A DNA stretch of 64,000 nucleotides from Dallia pectoralis (GCA_029465975.1 CM055738.1:4251747-4315746); one strand, 5' to 3'; shown: positions 1 to 12,290, numbered from the stretch's first letter. A program made the numbers and translations. The notes: generated by a model not told the origin, from the letters alone.

Positions 1-394
1 CGCCTCCTCCCTTTAAGGTCGAACCACAGCCAAGTCCGCAACATTTGGCAATACGTCACAAAACCTGCCCTTCCCCACCCCCGTGTCAGTGACTTTGGCA
101 CGTTCCAACTGTACACTTATCGCCCACTCATTAATGTGTTCCAAACGAGCTTTTCAAATTGGGGGCAGGACAACGGATGTGCTTTGGGACACCGCAGAGC
201 TAATAAATCACGCCAGCGATTGTAAACACGCGGTGCTTTCCATCGCACACACGCACACGCAACCCCTAATGAATTAGCCTCTGGTGTCGCTCAGTCCGGC
301 TGTCATAGCTATGGTGCTAACAGCTAACCTCTGGGACGGGGGACATTTATTATCAGAGCAAATGAGGTGAGGAGTGACCAGGCAGGAAAGGATG
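1..394. other. single-copy non-coding stretch
   Basis: Mixed-composition DNA before the first purine tract. It has a short CA-rich patch near 246-262 followed by an AATGAATTAG-type AT motif at about 268. The short open frames here match no family I know and lack convincing splice context. No gene is called. Confidence 0.5.
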
Positions 395-1000
395 TAGGGT
401 GTAGAGAGAGAGAGAGAGAGATGGACGGAGAGACAGACCGGGAGACACAGAGAGAGAGGAAGAGAGAGGGAGGGAGGGAGAGAAGATAAAAGGGAGGGGG
501 GGACAGGGAGAAGGGGAGAGAGACGGGGGAGAGAGACGGGGGGAGAGAGACGGGGGACAGGGAGAAGGGGAGAGAGAGGGGGAGAGAGAGGGGGAGAGAG
601 ACGGGGACAGGGAGAAGGGGAGAGAGACGGGGAGAGAGACGGGGACAGGGACAAGGGGAGAGACGGGGGAGAGAGACGGGGACAGGGAGAAGGGGAGAGA
701 GACGGGGAGAGAGACGGGGACAGGGAGAAGGGGAGAGAGACGGGGGAGAGAGACGGGGGACAGGGAGAAGGGGAGAGAGACGGGGGTGAGAGAGGGGGAG
801 AGAGACGGGGGTTAGAGAGGGGGACAGGGAGAAGGGGAGAGAGACGGGGGGAGAGAGACAGGGACAAGGGGAGAGAGACGGGGGAGAGAGAGAAGGGGAG
901 AGATATGGGGTAGAGAGACGGGGGACAGGGAGAAGGGGAGAGAGACGGGGGTGAGAGAGGGGGACAGGGAGAAGGGGAGAGAGAGGGGGGTAGAGAGGAA
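395..1000. repeat. polypurine minisatellite (GA/GGGGA-rich)
   Basis: About 600 bp in which the plus strand is nearly all purine. It opens with a (GA)n run near 401-421 and continues as imperfect copies of short modules such as GACAGGGAGAAGGGGAGAGA and GACGGGGGAGAGA, giving a variable period of about 12-45 bp. The minus strand reads as Leu/Ser/Pro-rich open frames of about 200-240 residues, which are artefacts of the repeat. Long homopurine/homopyrimidine tracts with mirror symmetry can form triplexes and are prone to length change; that is known for the class, not shown here. Confidence 0.93.
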
Positions 1001-1869
1001 TAGCGTTTGGCCTCATAACCTTGGACGTTGTAATGAAGACAGACATTTACAGTGGACTAATGGAAATGCTTACTTTTTGATCGGTCTGGATGGGAAATGG
1101 CGGCCCCTTTCGCCAGTTAATCGGCTAATGTTTATTGAAACGAATCTGACTGCCTCAATTACCGCTCCCGTCAAACAGACCCGTTTCATACACAAACTAT
1201 TTATGTCCCTCGAATGAGAATTCACGGCCATCTGGTGTGACTTAAACCCCTGCCGGCCCTCTCCACACCAGGCCGGTCACCCCCTGTGGACGCGCGCTCC
1301 TTCATTGCCACAGAAAATGGGAAGTACGTGCTCTTCCGGTGCCAGGGAAGAACCATCAATCCCTGGTGCTCTCATCAACTCCTCTCCCACTGCCTGGTGA
1401 TCAGGACGTGACTGTTCCACAGACTTTGCCTCAGCGGGCCTCGTTTGGGATCTTTCTATCCCGGGCTAAATGCACGAGTGCCTCTCCGCTAACCAACCCA
1501 AATGCACGTGCTCACTTCTTCCCTCAGCTCTTCTCTCACCTCCTGTGTGTCTCTCTCTCTTTCTGTCTCTCTCCTTCCCAGTGCTCTGTTTCTGCCTGGC
1601 TTTCTTTTGTGATGAATGGAGCGGAGATTGAGAGATTGAACTAACAGACGTCGCAATTAGCAGCATACACGGGCAGCCGCTAGTTTCGTGTCGCTGCCTA
1701 CCTTTCTCTTCCCGCCGACGGGGACTGAGCCGTGCCGATGAGAGCCGAGGTTTTGGTGAGGAGAGCTCTACAGCGTAACACTCCACTGCCATGGAGAGCA
1801 GTCTTCTATCTGGTGCCATTCTGAGGTTGGCCTGTTCCCATGGTAACCCTGTGGATTAAGAAATGTGCT
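1001..1869. other. spacer between purine and pyrimidine tracts
   Basis: Single-copy sequence of mixed composition with a small pyrimidine-rich patch at about 1536-1585. Open frames of about 90-117 residues are present on both strands, but none has a recognisable domain and their composition follows the local C/T skew. Nothing supports a gene. Confidence 0.5.
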
Positions 1870-2412
1870 GGGTCTGTTTCTCCATCTCCATTTGCTTTCT
1901 TTTTCTCTCTATTATTCAATTCAATTCTCGTTCCACTTTTGTATCTCCTCCCTCTTCTCTTACTCCGCTTTATCTCTTCTTGCTCCTCTCTCTTTCTATC
2001 TCTCGGCTCTACTCTCACTTCTCTCTCTTCTCTCCCTCTCCTCTCTCTCCTTTCTCTCCTCTCTTTTCTCTCTCACCTCGCTTCTCTCTTCTCTCACCTC
2101 TACTCTCTCTTCTCTCTCTCCGTTCTCTCCTTTCTCTTTTCTCTCTCTCTCACCTCTGTCCTTCTCTCTCTCCCCTATTCTCTCTCTCTCTCTCCTCTCC
2201 CTCTCTCTCTCATCTCTCCTTCTCTGTCTCTCTCTCTCATCTCTCTCTCTCTCTCTCATCTCCCCCTCTCCCTCTCTCTCTCTTTCTCCCTCTCTTTCTC
2301 TCTCTCCTCTCTCACCTCTCTCCTCTCTCCCTCTCTCATCTCTCCTTCTCTCTCACCTCACCTCGCTCCCTCTCTCGTCTCTCCTCCTCTCTCTCCTTCT
2401 CTCTCTCCTTCA
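1870..2412. repeat. polypyrimidine (CT-rich) tract
   Basis: The plus strand is almost entirely C and T, mostly (CT)n interrupted by TTCTCC, CTCACC and CATCTCTC modules, and ends at the GTGTGTGTGTG run at about 2415. Three forward frames stay open for 200-238 residues as Ser/Leu-rich low complexity, because CT-rich DNA contains few stop codons. They should not be read as proteins. The polarity is opposite to the purine tract at 395-1000. Confidence 0.93.
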
Positions 2413-4274
2413 CGGTGTGTGTGTGTGCTGTCAGACCCCTAGTTGTGGTTGTAATCCTGCCCTCTGGCTCATTCTTCTCAGCCAGGTAATGTTTGAAGCT
2501 TTACTTCAAATCCCATTTCATTTCTTCTGTCATTTCTTCTGTCCACAGGCTGTGGTAGAAACAGCTGGCTCTCTAAAGTGAAACAGATTTAACCCTATCC
2601 ACTTCCCCATCATTAACTATTGACTTGCAAAAACATCCAGAGTGCAAAGAGCCCCAGAGTCCCAGTCGAATCAGTTACGAATGAGGGCAGTTTTACGTCC
2701 ACTGTGTTTCCCCAAGCTGTGTTTCCTTGATGTTTCGTACAAAGTTCAAATGCGTACAGATTCCAGTCAGTGTTCTGCACTTCGGGCATATGTTCCTGTG
2801 TGTGTCTGTGTGAAAAGACACAAAAATAACCCATCAGGTTTTTTCTAAGAAAGATAAAACCCCAGACTAAATGATGAGAAGCTGTGGGTAAGTGAGTGAA
2901 CGCAACATGTTTTTTTCTGCAAAGCTAAAAACAAATGCTGGGCCAATGACGAGACATTAACTGTTTTCCTGGTGAACAAATGGGTGGGTTGTTCTGACCC
3001 AGACAGTTGGAACGCGTGACACACGACACTCCAGGTTGTTAGGAGTCACAAGAATTAGTTAAATAAACCATCAGTGGAGATTTGTTCAACCGTCGACTAG
3101 GTAGCTTTTTTATGTTTGCTTGTTTCCAAAGGATGTGGCCGTTTAAGGGCTTTCCAATTGATTCCGTCAGCCGCACGCGCGAGTAAATGTTCAAATGTGT
3201 GCAAATTGGTGCCCAAACCATGTCCCAAAGTCACAAGTCGTCGTATGTTTAAGTGTAGACACACAGTAATGTGCTTAGACTCTTGATTACATCAGACGCC
3301 TGTAACAACCTCGCTGTTGTGTTATATACAAACCGTCGCAAACACATTTCAACAACAGTGCGATAACAACGCCACAGAACGGTTGAAACCGGCGTCATGT
3401 TCACATTCAAGGCTGAAGAAAGCGGCAGAAAAGCAACCGCCTGAAAGCCACACACACACATTTAGCCAGACCTCCAGTCTTCATATCTGACCCACTCGTA
3501 ACTCGCCAAACCGGTATCAGCGACCCGGCACCCATAGCCAACGCGGGTTTTAAAGAAAACAAGCCGGCAAGATTACCCGGCGGTTGTGTCGTCCAAAGAA
3601 CCCGGCAATTTGTTAGAGTGGGAGTGAGGTAAAGTTCAGTTCTCGGTATGTATTAGTCATCAGGGAACTCAGAGAACAGAGGGACAGACGTCTGCGCCGG
3701 GCCTCAACATCGCAGACTGTAATTACCAGACACTCCGATCTGCAGGTCATCGCCGGCCGAGGTGAAATTGCCCTATTTCTCCTCTTTAATACGTCGATAA
3801 AACATAGTCATTATTTTGTTCTAGTTTTAGTTGCAGGACAACAGCCCCCCTCCAGTCGGGTTGGGGTTAGTCGCGGCTACCTGCCCACCGCCACAGAACC
3901 ACCTCAGACTCGACCAAGTTCCCCTTTCGTCTTTAGTGCCTCGATTAGGCACGCAAACTTTGCAGAACACCTTGGTGTTGTTCCTATCGCCGGGCACGGA
4001 AAAAGTTTTACGCGATCATTTCCGGACGGCCGAGGGTTAAAAATCAAGCGGCTCCTTTCAAGTCTGTCTTCTCGGTTTTCCTCTTCACACATTAGCCGAT
4101 TACTAGCGGCGCGTAATGGAATACTCTTATTTAATCCACACTCTGGCCATCTCCAGGGTCTGGCTGATAGCATTAGCCACATCAGTGAGGACTTCCAGGG
4201 TTCAGTTGATATTGCATTATGGACACCGGCTGGGTTCCGCAATTTGATTTGCCTTTAAAACAGCTGCTCAATTA

Positions 4275-4277
<3 letters not shown>
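2413..4277. other. single-copy non-coding stretch
   Basis: Mixed-composition DNA with no tandem array. Small open frames at 2613-2848, 3249-3461 and 3831-4242 have no recognisable protein features. I see no transposon ends. Confidence 0.5.

Positions 4278-4319
<42 letters not shown>
4278..4319. repeat. (GT)n microsatellite
   Basis: An uninterrupted GT run of about 20 dinucleotides. A second short GT run follows at about 4370-4385. On the minus strand it reads as alternating Thr/His, a typical spurious translation. Confidence 0.97.
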
Positions 4320-4322
<3 letters not shown>

Positions 4323-4938
4323 TGTGTGTCCGTCTGTCCGTGTGTTCTTTTGTCTGTTTACGGTAACGCATGTGTGTGTGTGTGGGTGTATTGTTTGGTC
4401 CACCCAGGGTTTTGAACGCTGATGCTTTCGGTGATTGAGGGCCACAGGAACATCTGCTGCCTGACACGGATGGATTGCATGACTGATGTACATGGGGAGC
4501 ATCTGGGGTGAGGAGGGCACCCCCTAGAGGTAACCAGGGGTCAAATACCCGCAGACTCAGGAAGCCAATCAACATCAAAAGATGACTGACTAATGTAGAA
4601 CTATTACTAATCAAATGTACACCGTGTAACCTCAACCTCTTGTATGAAGACCCGAGGCCCCATCTTTTTTATCGTTTCATTCACTCATCTCCTTTCTTCC
4701 TCAGGTCACATATCTCTATCCGTCTCCTCGCTCCCTCCTTTCTTTCGCTTTCTTCCTTTCGTTTCCTTTCCCAGTCATTTATCTCCCACTGTCCGTCTTT
4801 GTTATTTGTCTTTTATTAAATATATTTTATCTTCTTCCTCTTCTCTTTTTGTTGACAACTTTTATTCTGAAAGGCAAAATGTCGCACTATTAGATTACAT
4901 TTTATCTTTGCTGTTGTTTGAACCACAGCTGCCTCAAT

Positions 4939-4941
<3 letters not shown>
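4320..4941. other. single-copy stretch with C/T-rich patch
   Basis: Mostly unique sequence, with a pyrimidine-rich section at about 4655-4860. No domain or splice structure is recognisable in the short frames. Confidence 0.45.
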
Positions 4942-4993
<52 letters not shown>

Positions 4994-5067
4994 ATACGGG
5001 CGTAAATGTGTGTGGGCTTGAGCATGTGTGTGTGCGTGTGCGTGTGCGTGTGTGTGTGTGTGTGTGT
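4942..5067. repeat. compound (GT)n microsatellite
   Basis: A pure GT run at 4942-4986 is followed by a short spacer and a second GT/GCGTGT run at 5025-5067. The interruptions suggest an older, partly decayed second block. Confidence 0.96.
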
Positions 5068-5395
5068 CTAGGCAAGCTTGTTAAAAAAGTGCCTCAAGGC
5101 TAACTCTCTCAAATTACTCCTGTGTGGCGCGGAAAAAGGACCTTGTGTGTCTCTGCCTTGGTTTTGTTAAATAAAAAAAAGGTGCAGAATGAACAGTGAA
5201 CGGTCTCTTTGTGCGTATTGATCTGATTGTCACTGTGTTTGTGTCAATGCATTGTCCATGAAAACAACGGCAATATAATCAGCATGTCGATATTCATTAC
5301 TCCCTGTTATTTTAAATGCCACGAGGTGTCTCCTGAATTGTGGTTCACAACGTGTCCTCACACATGTATGTGATGATGGCTACTCTTGGTGTTTA
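5068..5395. other. short single-copy spacer
   Basis: Unique sequence between the GT block and the large 9-bp array. No feature seen. Confidence 0.45.
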
Positions 5396-6605
5396 TATCC
5401 TGTTCTGCCTGTTCTGTCTGTTCTGCCTGTTCTGTCTGTTCTGTCTGTTCTGTCTGTTCTGCCTGTTCTGTCTGTTCTGTCTGTACTGTCTGTTCTGTCT
5501 GTTCTGCCTGTTCTGTCTGTACTGCCTGTTCTGTCTGTTCTGTCTGTACTGCCTGTTCTGTCTGTACTGTCTGTTCTGTCTGTTCTGTCTGTACTGCCTG
5601 TTCTGTCTGTTCTGTCTGTACTGTCTGTTCTGTCTGTTCTGCCTGTTCTGTCTGTACTGCCTGTTCTGTCTGTTCTGTCTGTACTGTCTGTTCTGTCTGT
5701 TCTGTCTGTTCTGCCTGTCCTGTCTGTACTGCCTGTTCTGTCTGTTCTGTCTGTACTGCCTGTTCTGTCTGTACTGCCTGTTCTGTCTGTACTGCCTGTT
5801 CTGTCTGTTCTGTCTGTTCTGCCTGTTCTGTCTGTTCTGTCTGTTCTGTCTGTTCTGCCTGTTCTGTCTGTTCTGTCTGTACTGTCTGTTCTGTCTGTTC
5901 TGCCTGTTCTGTCTGTACTGCCTGTTCTGTCTGTTCTGCCTGTTCTGTCTGTTCTGCCTGTTCTGTCTGTTCTGTCTGTTCTGCCTGTTCTGTCTGTTCT
6001 GTCTGTACTGTCTGTTCTGTCTGTTCTGCCTGTTCTGTCTGTACTGCCTGTTCTGTCTGTTCTGTCTGTACTGCCTGTTCTGTCTGTACTGTCTGTACTG
6101 CCTGTTCTGTCTGTACTGTCCGTTCTGTCCGTTCTGTCTGTACTGTCTGTTCTGTCTGTACTGTCTGTACTGTCTGTACTGCCTGTTCTGTCTGTACTGT
6201 CTGTTCTGCCTGTTCTGTCTGTTCTGTCTGTTCTGTCTGTTCTGTCTGTTCTGTCTGTTCTGTCTGTACTGCCTGTTCTGTCTTTACTGCCTGTTCTGTC
6301 TGTACTGCCTGTTCTGTCTGTACTGCCTGTTCTGTCTGTACTGCCTGTTCAGTCTGTACTGTCTGTTCTGTCTGTTCTGTCCGTTCTGTCCGTTCTGTCT
6401 GTTCTGTCTGTACTGCCTGTTCTGTCTGTACTGTCTGTACTGTCTGTACTGTCTGTACTGTCTGTTCTGTCCGTTCTGTCTGTTCTGTCTGTTCTGTCTG
6501 TACTGCCTGTACTGCCTGTTCTGTCTGTACTGTCTGTTCTGTCTGTACTGTCTGTACTGCCTATTCTGTCTGTACTGTCTGTTCTGTCTGTTCTGCCTGT
6601 TCTGC
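5396..6605. repeat. 9-bp minisatellite, about 134 copies
   Basis: A continuous array of the unit CTGTTCTGT and its variants CTGTTCTGC, CTGTACTGT, CTGTACTGC and rare CTGTCCGTT-type changes. The period of nine keeps a reading frame open in both directions: the plus strand gives Leu-Phe-Cys/Leu-Tyr-Cys or Val-Cys-Ser/Thr repeats of over 450 residues, and the minus strand gives Arg-Gln-Asn/Tyr repeats. There is no unique domain apart from a short tail run past the array, so I treat the open frame as spurious. Variant units are distributed non-randomly, in runs of TTC versus TAC, which suggests block duplication. Confidence 0.97.
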
Positions 6606-7166
6606 GCTCCTTCAATTACAACCGTCAAACTTCCGATTGAAACTATCAAAGGGCACTCTCTCTCCTCCTGTAGGCATATGCCCGGGAAAAAGGTATGGAT
6701 TTATGGAAAGGTCAAACGGAGATTATGAACCAAGAAACACCAAGAAACCTAAATGAGCGTCACTTAATAAAGTTTCTGGGCCGTGTTCAGACTGTGTCAG
6801 AGGCCGTGTTCAGACTGTGTCAGAGGCCGTGTTCAGACTGTGTCACGGGCCATGTTCAGGCTGTAACAGAGGCCGTTTCCACTGTACTTAAACAACAGGC
6901 TTGTGGTGCAAATTCAAATGAAACAGATTTTTACGGGGATCCGGCATCTGATATCGTACCATGCATGTCCCGTTCCTCACTAAGTCCTGCAAGTGTTAGA
7001 CCTAATGGGGGGGTAAGAAAGATCATTTAGGCTACATAAGAACTAGTTACAGCAGCTGTCCAATAAAAACGCCTTGGTGACAGAAAGCTTTTCGACAAGA
7101 CCGCAGCTGTGGATGTATTGTAGAGGGTAGAGAGCAACTATGAGACATAATCATTTAACACAGCCA
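6606..7166. other. flank with short 23-bp triplication
   Basis: Unique DNA just after the 9-bp array. It contains about 3.5 tandem copies of a 23-bp unit (core CCGTGTTCAGACTGTGTCAG) at about 6780-6868. The remainder shows no gene. Confidence 0.7.
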
Positions 7167-7217
7167 GTGTGTGTGTGTGTGTGTGTTTGTGTGTGTGCGT
7201 GTGCGTGCGTGTGTGTG
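7167..7217. repeat. (GT)n microsatellite, interrupted
   Basis: A GT run with TTT and GCGT interruptions. Confidence 0.95.
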
Positions 7218-9634
7218 AGGGTATGCCTTTTCTCCGTTTATACGGGTTCCACGTGCATTTTGATTGTGTTGAACTGCCTGGCTGCTTATGTGTTTTTTTT
7301 AAATTAATTTGCGAACGCATAAACCCGTTTGAACTCATTAATTACCGTGCAAGTGTTAATACAACGACACGTTTTAATTTGACCACTTTTACGTACCTCT
7401 CCGTTGTACGGTCTCCCATAAATGTTTTAATTATGTATCTCGCAGCCATTTTTATGTCGTTGTGTTGATATGTCACTAAGCCAACATTTCCCACCTCTGA
7501 CACGTATTCTCATCTCCACACATATTGTTATTTCAATAATGATTCAGTCACGGCCCATTGATGTATGTTGTATTACATATATTGGTATTATATTTTACAT
7601 TTTGTTTGTTTTTATTGATTGTTTTTTTTGCCTTATTGGACAGGTCAATACTAAACAGAGAATGGCTCTGTTGGCTTGTTACATATACATATTCAATGAA
7701 ATAAATAAGAGAAGACAATACTTATTTAAATATGATTTTAACATAAAACATTAAGAAGTGGGTAAAATAATACTTACTTACAAATTAAATCACTTGTGGC
7801 AGGTACCCCGAGACCACCCGGGGAAATAGTTATATAACACTGTATATTCAAGAACTTTACATTAAAATGTATTAATTATTAAACATAATTCATTGTTTAC
7901 TTTACATTTTTACACATGTTTGCGTTTCCATGTAGAAAACCACTGGTGACGGAAAAGTTGGTCTCGAACGACAAGTTGGAAAACGCCACAATTAGAGTTG
8001 GGAAGCTTTAATCTACTTGGAAATAAACATTAAACATATATACATATGTTCCTGATACGGTTCAAATCTAATGTTTGCTTATTGTTCCCTTGAGCAAGAG
8101 ACTTAATCCGGTAAGTGTCTCCTTTGGGATGCCCACTAATGCCAGGGCCAAGTCAGCCTAGGATCTGTAATCTCATTGGCTGGCTAGCTTAGAGCTAGTG
8201 GAGGTTAAACATACCGTAGTAAGTGACTGCCATGTAAATGCTGTTCCACACACTTGTAACCATCCTCTCTCTAGCATCTTAACCTGTGCGCCATTTTAAA
8301 AGGTCTGGCTTATTAGTGGGACAGACGAGGACACTTACAACTGGGGATCGTGTCTCGTTCGACTCTCGAGTGCTACGAGTGTGTTCGTGCTTGCGAGTGC
8401 AAATTTGAGTTTTGGACCAGAGCCTGGAAGTAAGAATTTTCACTACAATCGTATGTGAATGGAACAATGTCCAATCAATCGAATGTACGTGCTATACCGC
8501 CTTTGACCTATAGCCGGCGTCATCTGTTTGGTGCGTAGTGAACATGTTGTTTTCTGTAATACAGCGTGATCTCATGCTAGCCCGCTACTGTTGCACGTAA
8601 GACATCTCCATAGTCCTATGTTGAGGAATCTGTACAATTACCACAAATCCAAGTTCCACACCCTTTCTGAATATTCACGGCTGTATCCTGTTCTGTATCT
8701 TCCAGTTCAAAAAACTCTGTCCTGTTGTAGAGCCAGTGTGTTGTCTCAAGTTTGTCATCTAGGTAGCTAGCTGTCTGCTGTGAACAAAAACGAGCTAACA
8801 AGCGAAAGCGAAAACTCCTGACTCTTTTGGATGATGGAAAAGTGTTGATACCTTGTACAGCGTTTATCGACACACGTGCTGTTTAGAACGTCACCGAAAT
8901 ACTTCCCATGGATCCGTCAACCAGGAAATGCTGCGACTGCACGCAACTCTAGTTGTCCCACGACAAATATAAAACACCGCTATTGTGAAATGACACAAAT
9001 CATGACAACACATATATTTCAGATTTTTCAATGTCATGTTCTGACATACTAGAGTGTGTCATTTAGCTCGCAAAGCCAATCCCACGCTCCTTCTGGCCAA
9101 TCATGATTTATGCATTAAATTGTCCTGGAAATCTCTCAAACATTATACAAATCACCTAAGGCTCCCGGCAGAATGAAATGCTCTGTTATATATTACTCAT
9201 TCCACTGGTTTAACACATGGATAATATGAAGGTATGTCCACGAAAAAACATTTGTTCAGATGCAGCATTTTATTTGTTTACTGCATGTCTTGAATGAGAT
9301 ACGTTTGAGGTCCTGTTTAAGGTCATTTTTTTGCGTTTGTGTGGGCCAGACTCCCAGCTTCCAGCCCATTACAACCCACTGGTGTGTTTATCTGTAGCAA
9401 GGAGTGTGTGTTTGAGACATCGTCAGAAGTATAGACGGCTGGTTAACTTGATTACCTATTTCAATTTGGACAGCTTCTAATGGCCTTCACAGCTACTTTA
9501 TGTAACAGGTCACATCAAAAGTACTTCAGACTCTGTTGTTATGATATCTGTGTTGGACTCGCTAAGATAGATTTATTATTCTGTTGGTCTATTCCTTCTA
9601 ATCCATTTGCTTGGAGTTTAACATTGGTGCTTAC
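7218..9634. other. AT-leaning single-copy stretch
   Basis: About 2.4 kb with no tandem array. The part at 7240-8080 is AT-rich, with several open frames of 60-99 residues that look like chance frames. A motif at about 8090-8120 (CCCTTGAGCAAGAGACTTAA) resembles the 'gcaag-gcacttaac' segment found in several fish tRNA-SINE bodies and may be a SINE remnant. No gene supported. Confidence 0.4.
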
Positions 9635-9671
9635 TCACACACAAACACACACGCGCACACACACACACGCA
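9635..9671. repeat. (CA)n microsatellite, interrupted
   Basis: A CA run with AAAC and GCGC interruptions, about 35 bp upstream of the 10-bp array. Confidence 0.93.
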
Positions 9672-9706
9672 CTTAAAATGTCTGGCTTTCTAAATATATT
9701 CTGGAC

Positions 9707-10494
9707 ATTCACTACCATTCACTTCCATTCACTACCGCTCACTACCACCTACTACCACTCACTACCACACACTACCACTCACTATCACTCACTACCACTC
9801 ACTACCACACACTAACACTCACTACCACCACCTACTACCACTCACTACCACACACTACCACTCACTACCATTCACTACCACTCACTACCACTATTTACCA
9901 CACACTATCATTCACTACCACTCACTACCACTCACTACCACACACTACCACTCACTACCATTCACTACCGCTCACTACCGCTCCCTACCGTTCACTACCA
10001 TTCACTACCACTCACTACCATTCACTACCACTCACTACCATTCACTACCACTCACTACCACTCACTACCACACACTACCATTCACTACCACTCACTACCA
10101 CCTACTACCACTCACTACCACCTACTACCACTCACTACCACTCATTACCACTCACTACCACACACTACCATTCACTACCGCTCACTACCACTCACTACCA
10201 CTCACTACCACTCCCTACCACTCACTACCACACACTACCACTCACTACCATTCACTACCACTCACTACCATTCACTACCAATCACTACCAATCACTACCA
10301 CTCCCTACCATTCACTACCACTCACTACCACACACTACCATTCACTACCACTCACTACCACTCACCACCACACACTACCACTCACTACCACTCACTACCA
10401 CTCACTACCACACACTACCACTCACTACCACTCACTACCACACACTACCACTCACTACCACACACTACCACTCACTACCACTCACTACCACTAA
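9707..10494. repeat. 10-bp minisatellite, about 79 copies
   Basis: An array of the unit CACTACCACT, with common variants CACTACCATT, CACTACCACA, and rarer CCTACTACCA, CACTACCGCT and CCCTACCACT. Variants form recurring patterns, suggesting duplication of multi-unit blocks. The first units sit in ATTCACTACC form at about 9707 and the last merges into unique DNA at about 10495. Confidence 0.96.
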
Positions 10495-11187
10495 TAGCCA
10501 ATGTTTTAATAACTCTGACTAAACTGGGTTTTCAGTGACAGACCCTGGGCATTCATAACGGGTCCACACAGAACCATACTCTATTTAAAACATAGAGAGA
10601 GAGAGAGAACATGAAGAGAGAGAGTGATAGAAAGAGAGAACATTTTAATTGAAAAACAAAAATAGATAGACAGATGGAATGAAATTCAGCATGGTACGAT
10701 TGTCTGGTCTCCTGGTCTGTTCCACGCCATATTCTACAGATTTCCCAGAATTCCCCACCAGAACGACCTCACACCAACTGCCCTCTAAAAGACTGTTGGA
10801 CGAAACAGGAAATACGTCCTAATGCCCCCCTCCCTGATGGTCGTCTACAAGTCAGAGCACACATCCAGTTAGCAGCTGTTCTCTGTCTGTTTCCCCAGGC
10901 CATAGGGACACAACAGACAACCTCTGGATAACAGTGGTGTATAAGCTGGTGTATGATGGCCAAATAACATGTCAGAGAGTTGCTGACAGAGCCAGAGTGA
11001 ACTGGAAGCTGTAGTAAAGTGATGTGCAAAATTCAGAAAATAATTGAGATGCCTTCTCTTGAGTTGAAGGTCAAATGTTAAGGGTAAGGGTTAGAGATAC
11101 GTCTTGGCATCTGCGGTCTCCCGACTCAATCACATACAATTCCTCTCTCCACTAGGGACCAGGGTTCATGTCCCAGCTGGGTCTCTT
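10495..11187. other. single-copy stretch with GA patch
   Basis: Unique sequence with a purine-rich patch (GAGAGAGAGA modules) at about 10590-10650. The 86-residue minus frame at 10769-11029 has no recognisable domain. Confidence 0.5.
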
Positions 11188-11502
11188 AACCTGTGTCTCC
11201 TACCTGTCTGTGTCTCCTACCTGTCTGTGTCTCCTACCTGTCTGTGTCTCCTACCTGTCTGTGTCTCTTTGACCTGTCTGTGTCTCCTACCTGTCTGTGT
11301 CTCCTACCTGTCTGTGTCTCCTACCTGTCTCTGTCTCCTACCTGTCTCTGTCTCCTACCTGTCTGTGTCTCCTACCTGTCTGTCTCCGACCTGTCTGTGT
11401 CTCCTACCTGTCTGTCTCCGACCTGTCTGTGTCTCCTACCTGTCTGTGTCTCCTACTGTCTGTGTCTCCTACCTGTCTGTGTCTCCTATCTGTCTGTGGT
11501 TG
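11188..11502. repeat. 17-bp minisatellite, about 18 copies
   Basis: An array of the unit CCTGTCTGTGTCTCCTA, with some shortened copies (CTGTCTCCGA) and one with TTTGACCTG. Translated frames give Cys/Leu/Ser/Pro/Val repeats and are not real proteins. Confidence 0.95.
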
Positions 11503-11649
11503 CTCAGTCGTTTCTTCATCGTCTAAATAAACTGTCTTAATACCGCCCACTCACAATTCACCCACCAACCAGATGAAACATTGGATAGACTTGTGAAACG
11601 TGATCCCGTTCCTCTCTGTTTGTGTGTTCATGTGTACTGCTGCTGGGGG

Positions 11650-12290
11650 ACTGAACTGACCGAGGGGGACTGAAACTGACTGAGGGGGACTGAAACTGAC
11701 TGAGGGGGACTGAAACTGACTGAGTGGGACTGAAATTGACTGAGGGGGACTGAAACTGACTGAGGGGGACTGAAACTGACTGAGGGGGACTGAAACTGAC
11801 TGAGGGGGACTGAAACTGACTGAGGGGGACTTAAACTGACCGAGGGGGACTGAAACTGACCGAGGGGGACTGAAACTGACCGAGGGGGACTGAAACTAAC
11901 CGAGGGGGACTGAAACTGACCGAGGGGGACTGAAACTGACTGAGGGGGACTAAATCTGACCGAGGGGGACTGAAACTGACCGAGGGGGACTGAAACTGAC
12001 CGAGGGGGACTGAAACTGACTGAGGGGGACTAAATCTGACTGAGGGGGACTGAAACTGACTGAAACTGACTGAGGGGGACTGAAATTGACTGAGGGGGAC
12101 TGAAGCTGACTGAGGGGGACTGAAACTGACTAAGGGGGACTGAAACTGACTGAGTGGGACTGAAACTGACTGAAGCTGACTGAGGGGGACTGAAACTGAC
12201 TAAGGGGGACTGAAACTGACTGAGTGGGACTGAAACTGACTGAAGCTGACTGAGGGGGACTGAAACTGACTATGGGGGAATGAAACTGTG
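11650..12290. repeat. 20-bp minisatellite, about 32 copies
   Basis: Unit GACTGAAACTGACTGAGGGG (with a fifth G counted in the following copy boundary). C/T variation in GACCGAGGG versus GACTGAGGG occurs in runs. Near 12060-12290 the array includes inserted ACTGACTGAAGCTGA modules and two near-identical blocks of about 70 bp, starting at about 12112 and 12179, showing higher-order duplication. Other imperfect copies carry AAATCTGAC. Confidence 0.96.

Noticed and set aside
274..1046. Minus-strand Ser/Leu/Pro-rich frames resembling a secreted or cell-wall repeat protein
   Set aside because: Low-complexity translation of the polypurine minisatellite; no signal peptide followed by a real domain.
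5340..6756. Open frames of about 460 codons on the plus strand (Cys-Leu-Phe or Val-Cys-Ser/Thr repeats)
   Set aside because: They are wholly a 9-bp tandem array in which no unit contains a stop. There is no domain outside the array apart from a short unrelated tail, and all related frames are equally open.
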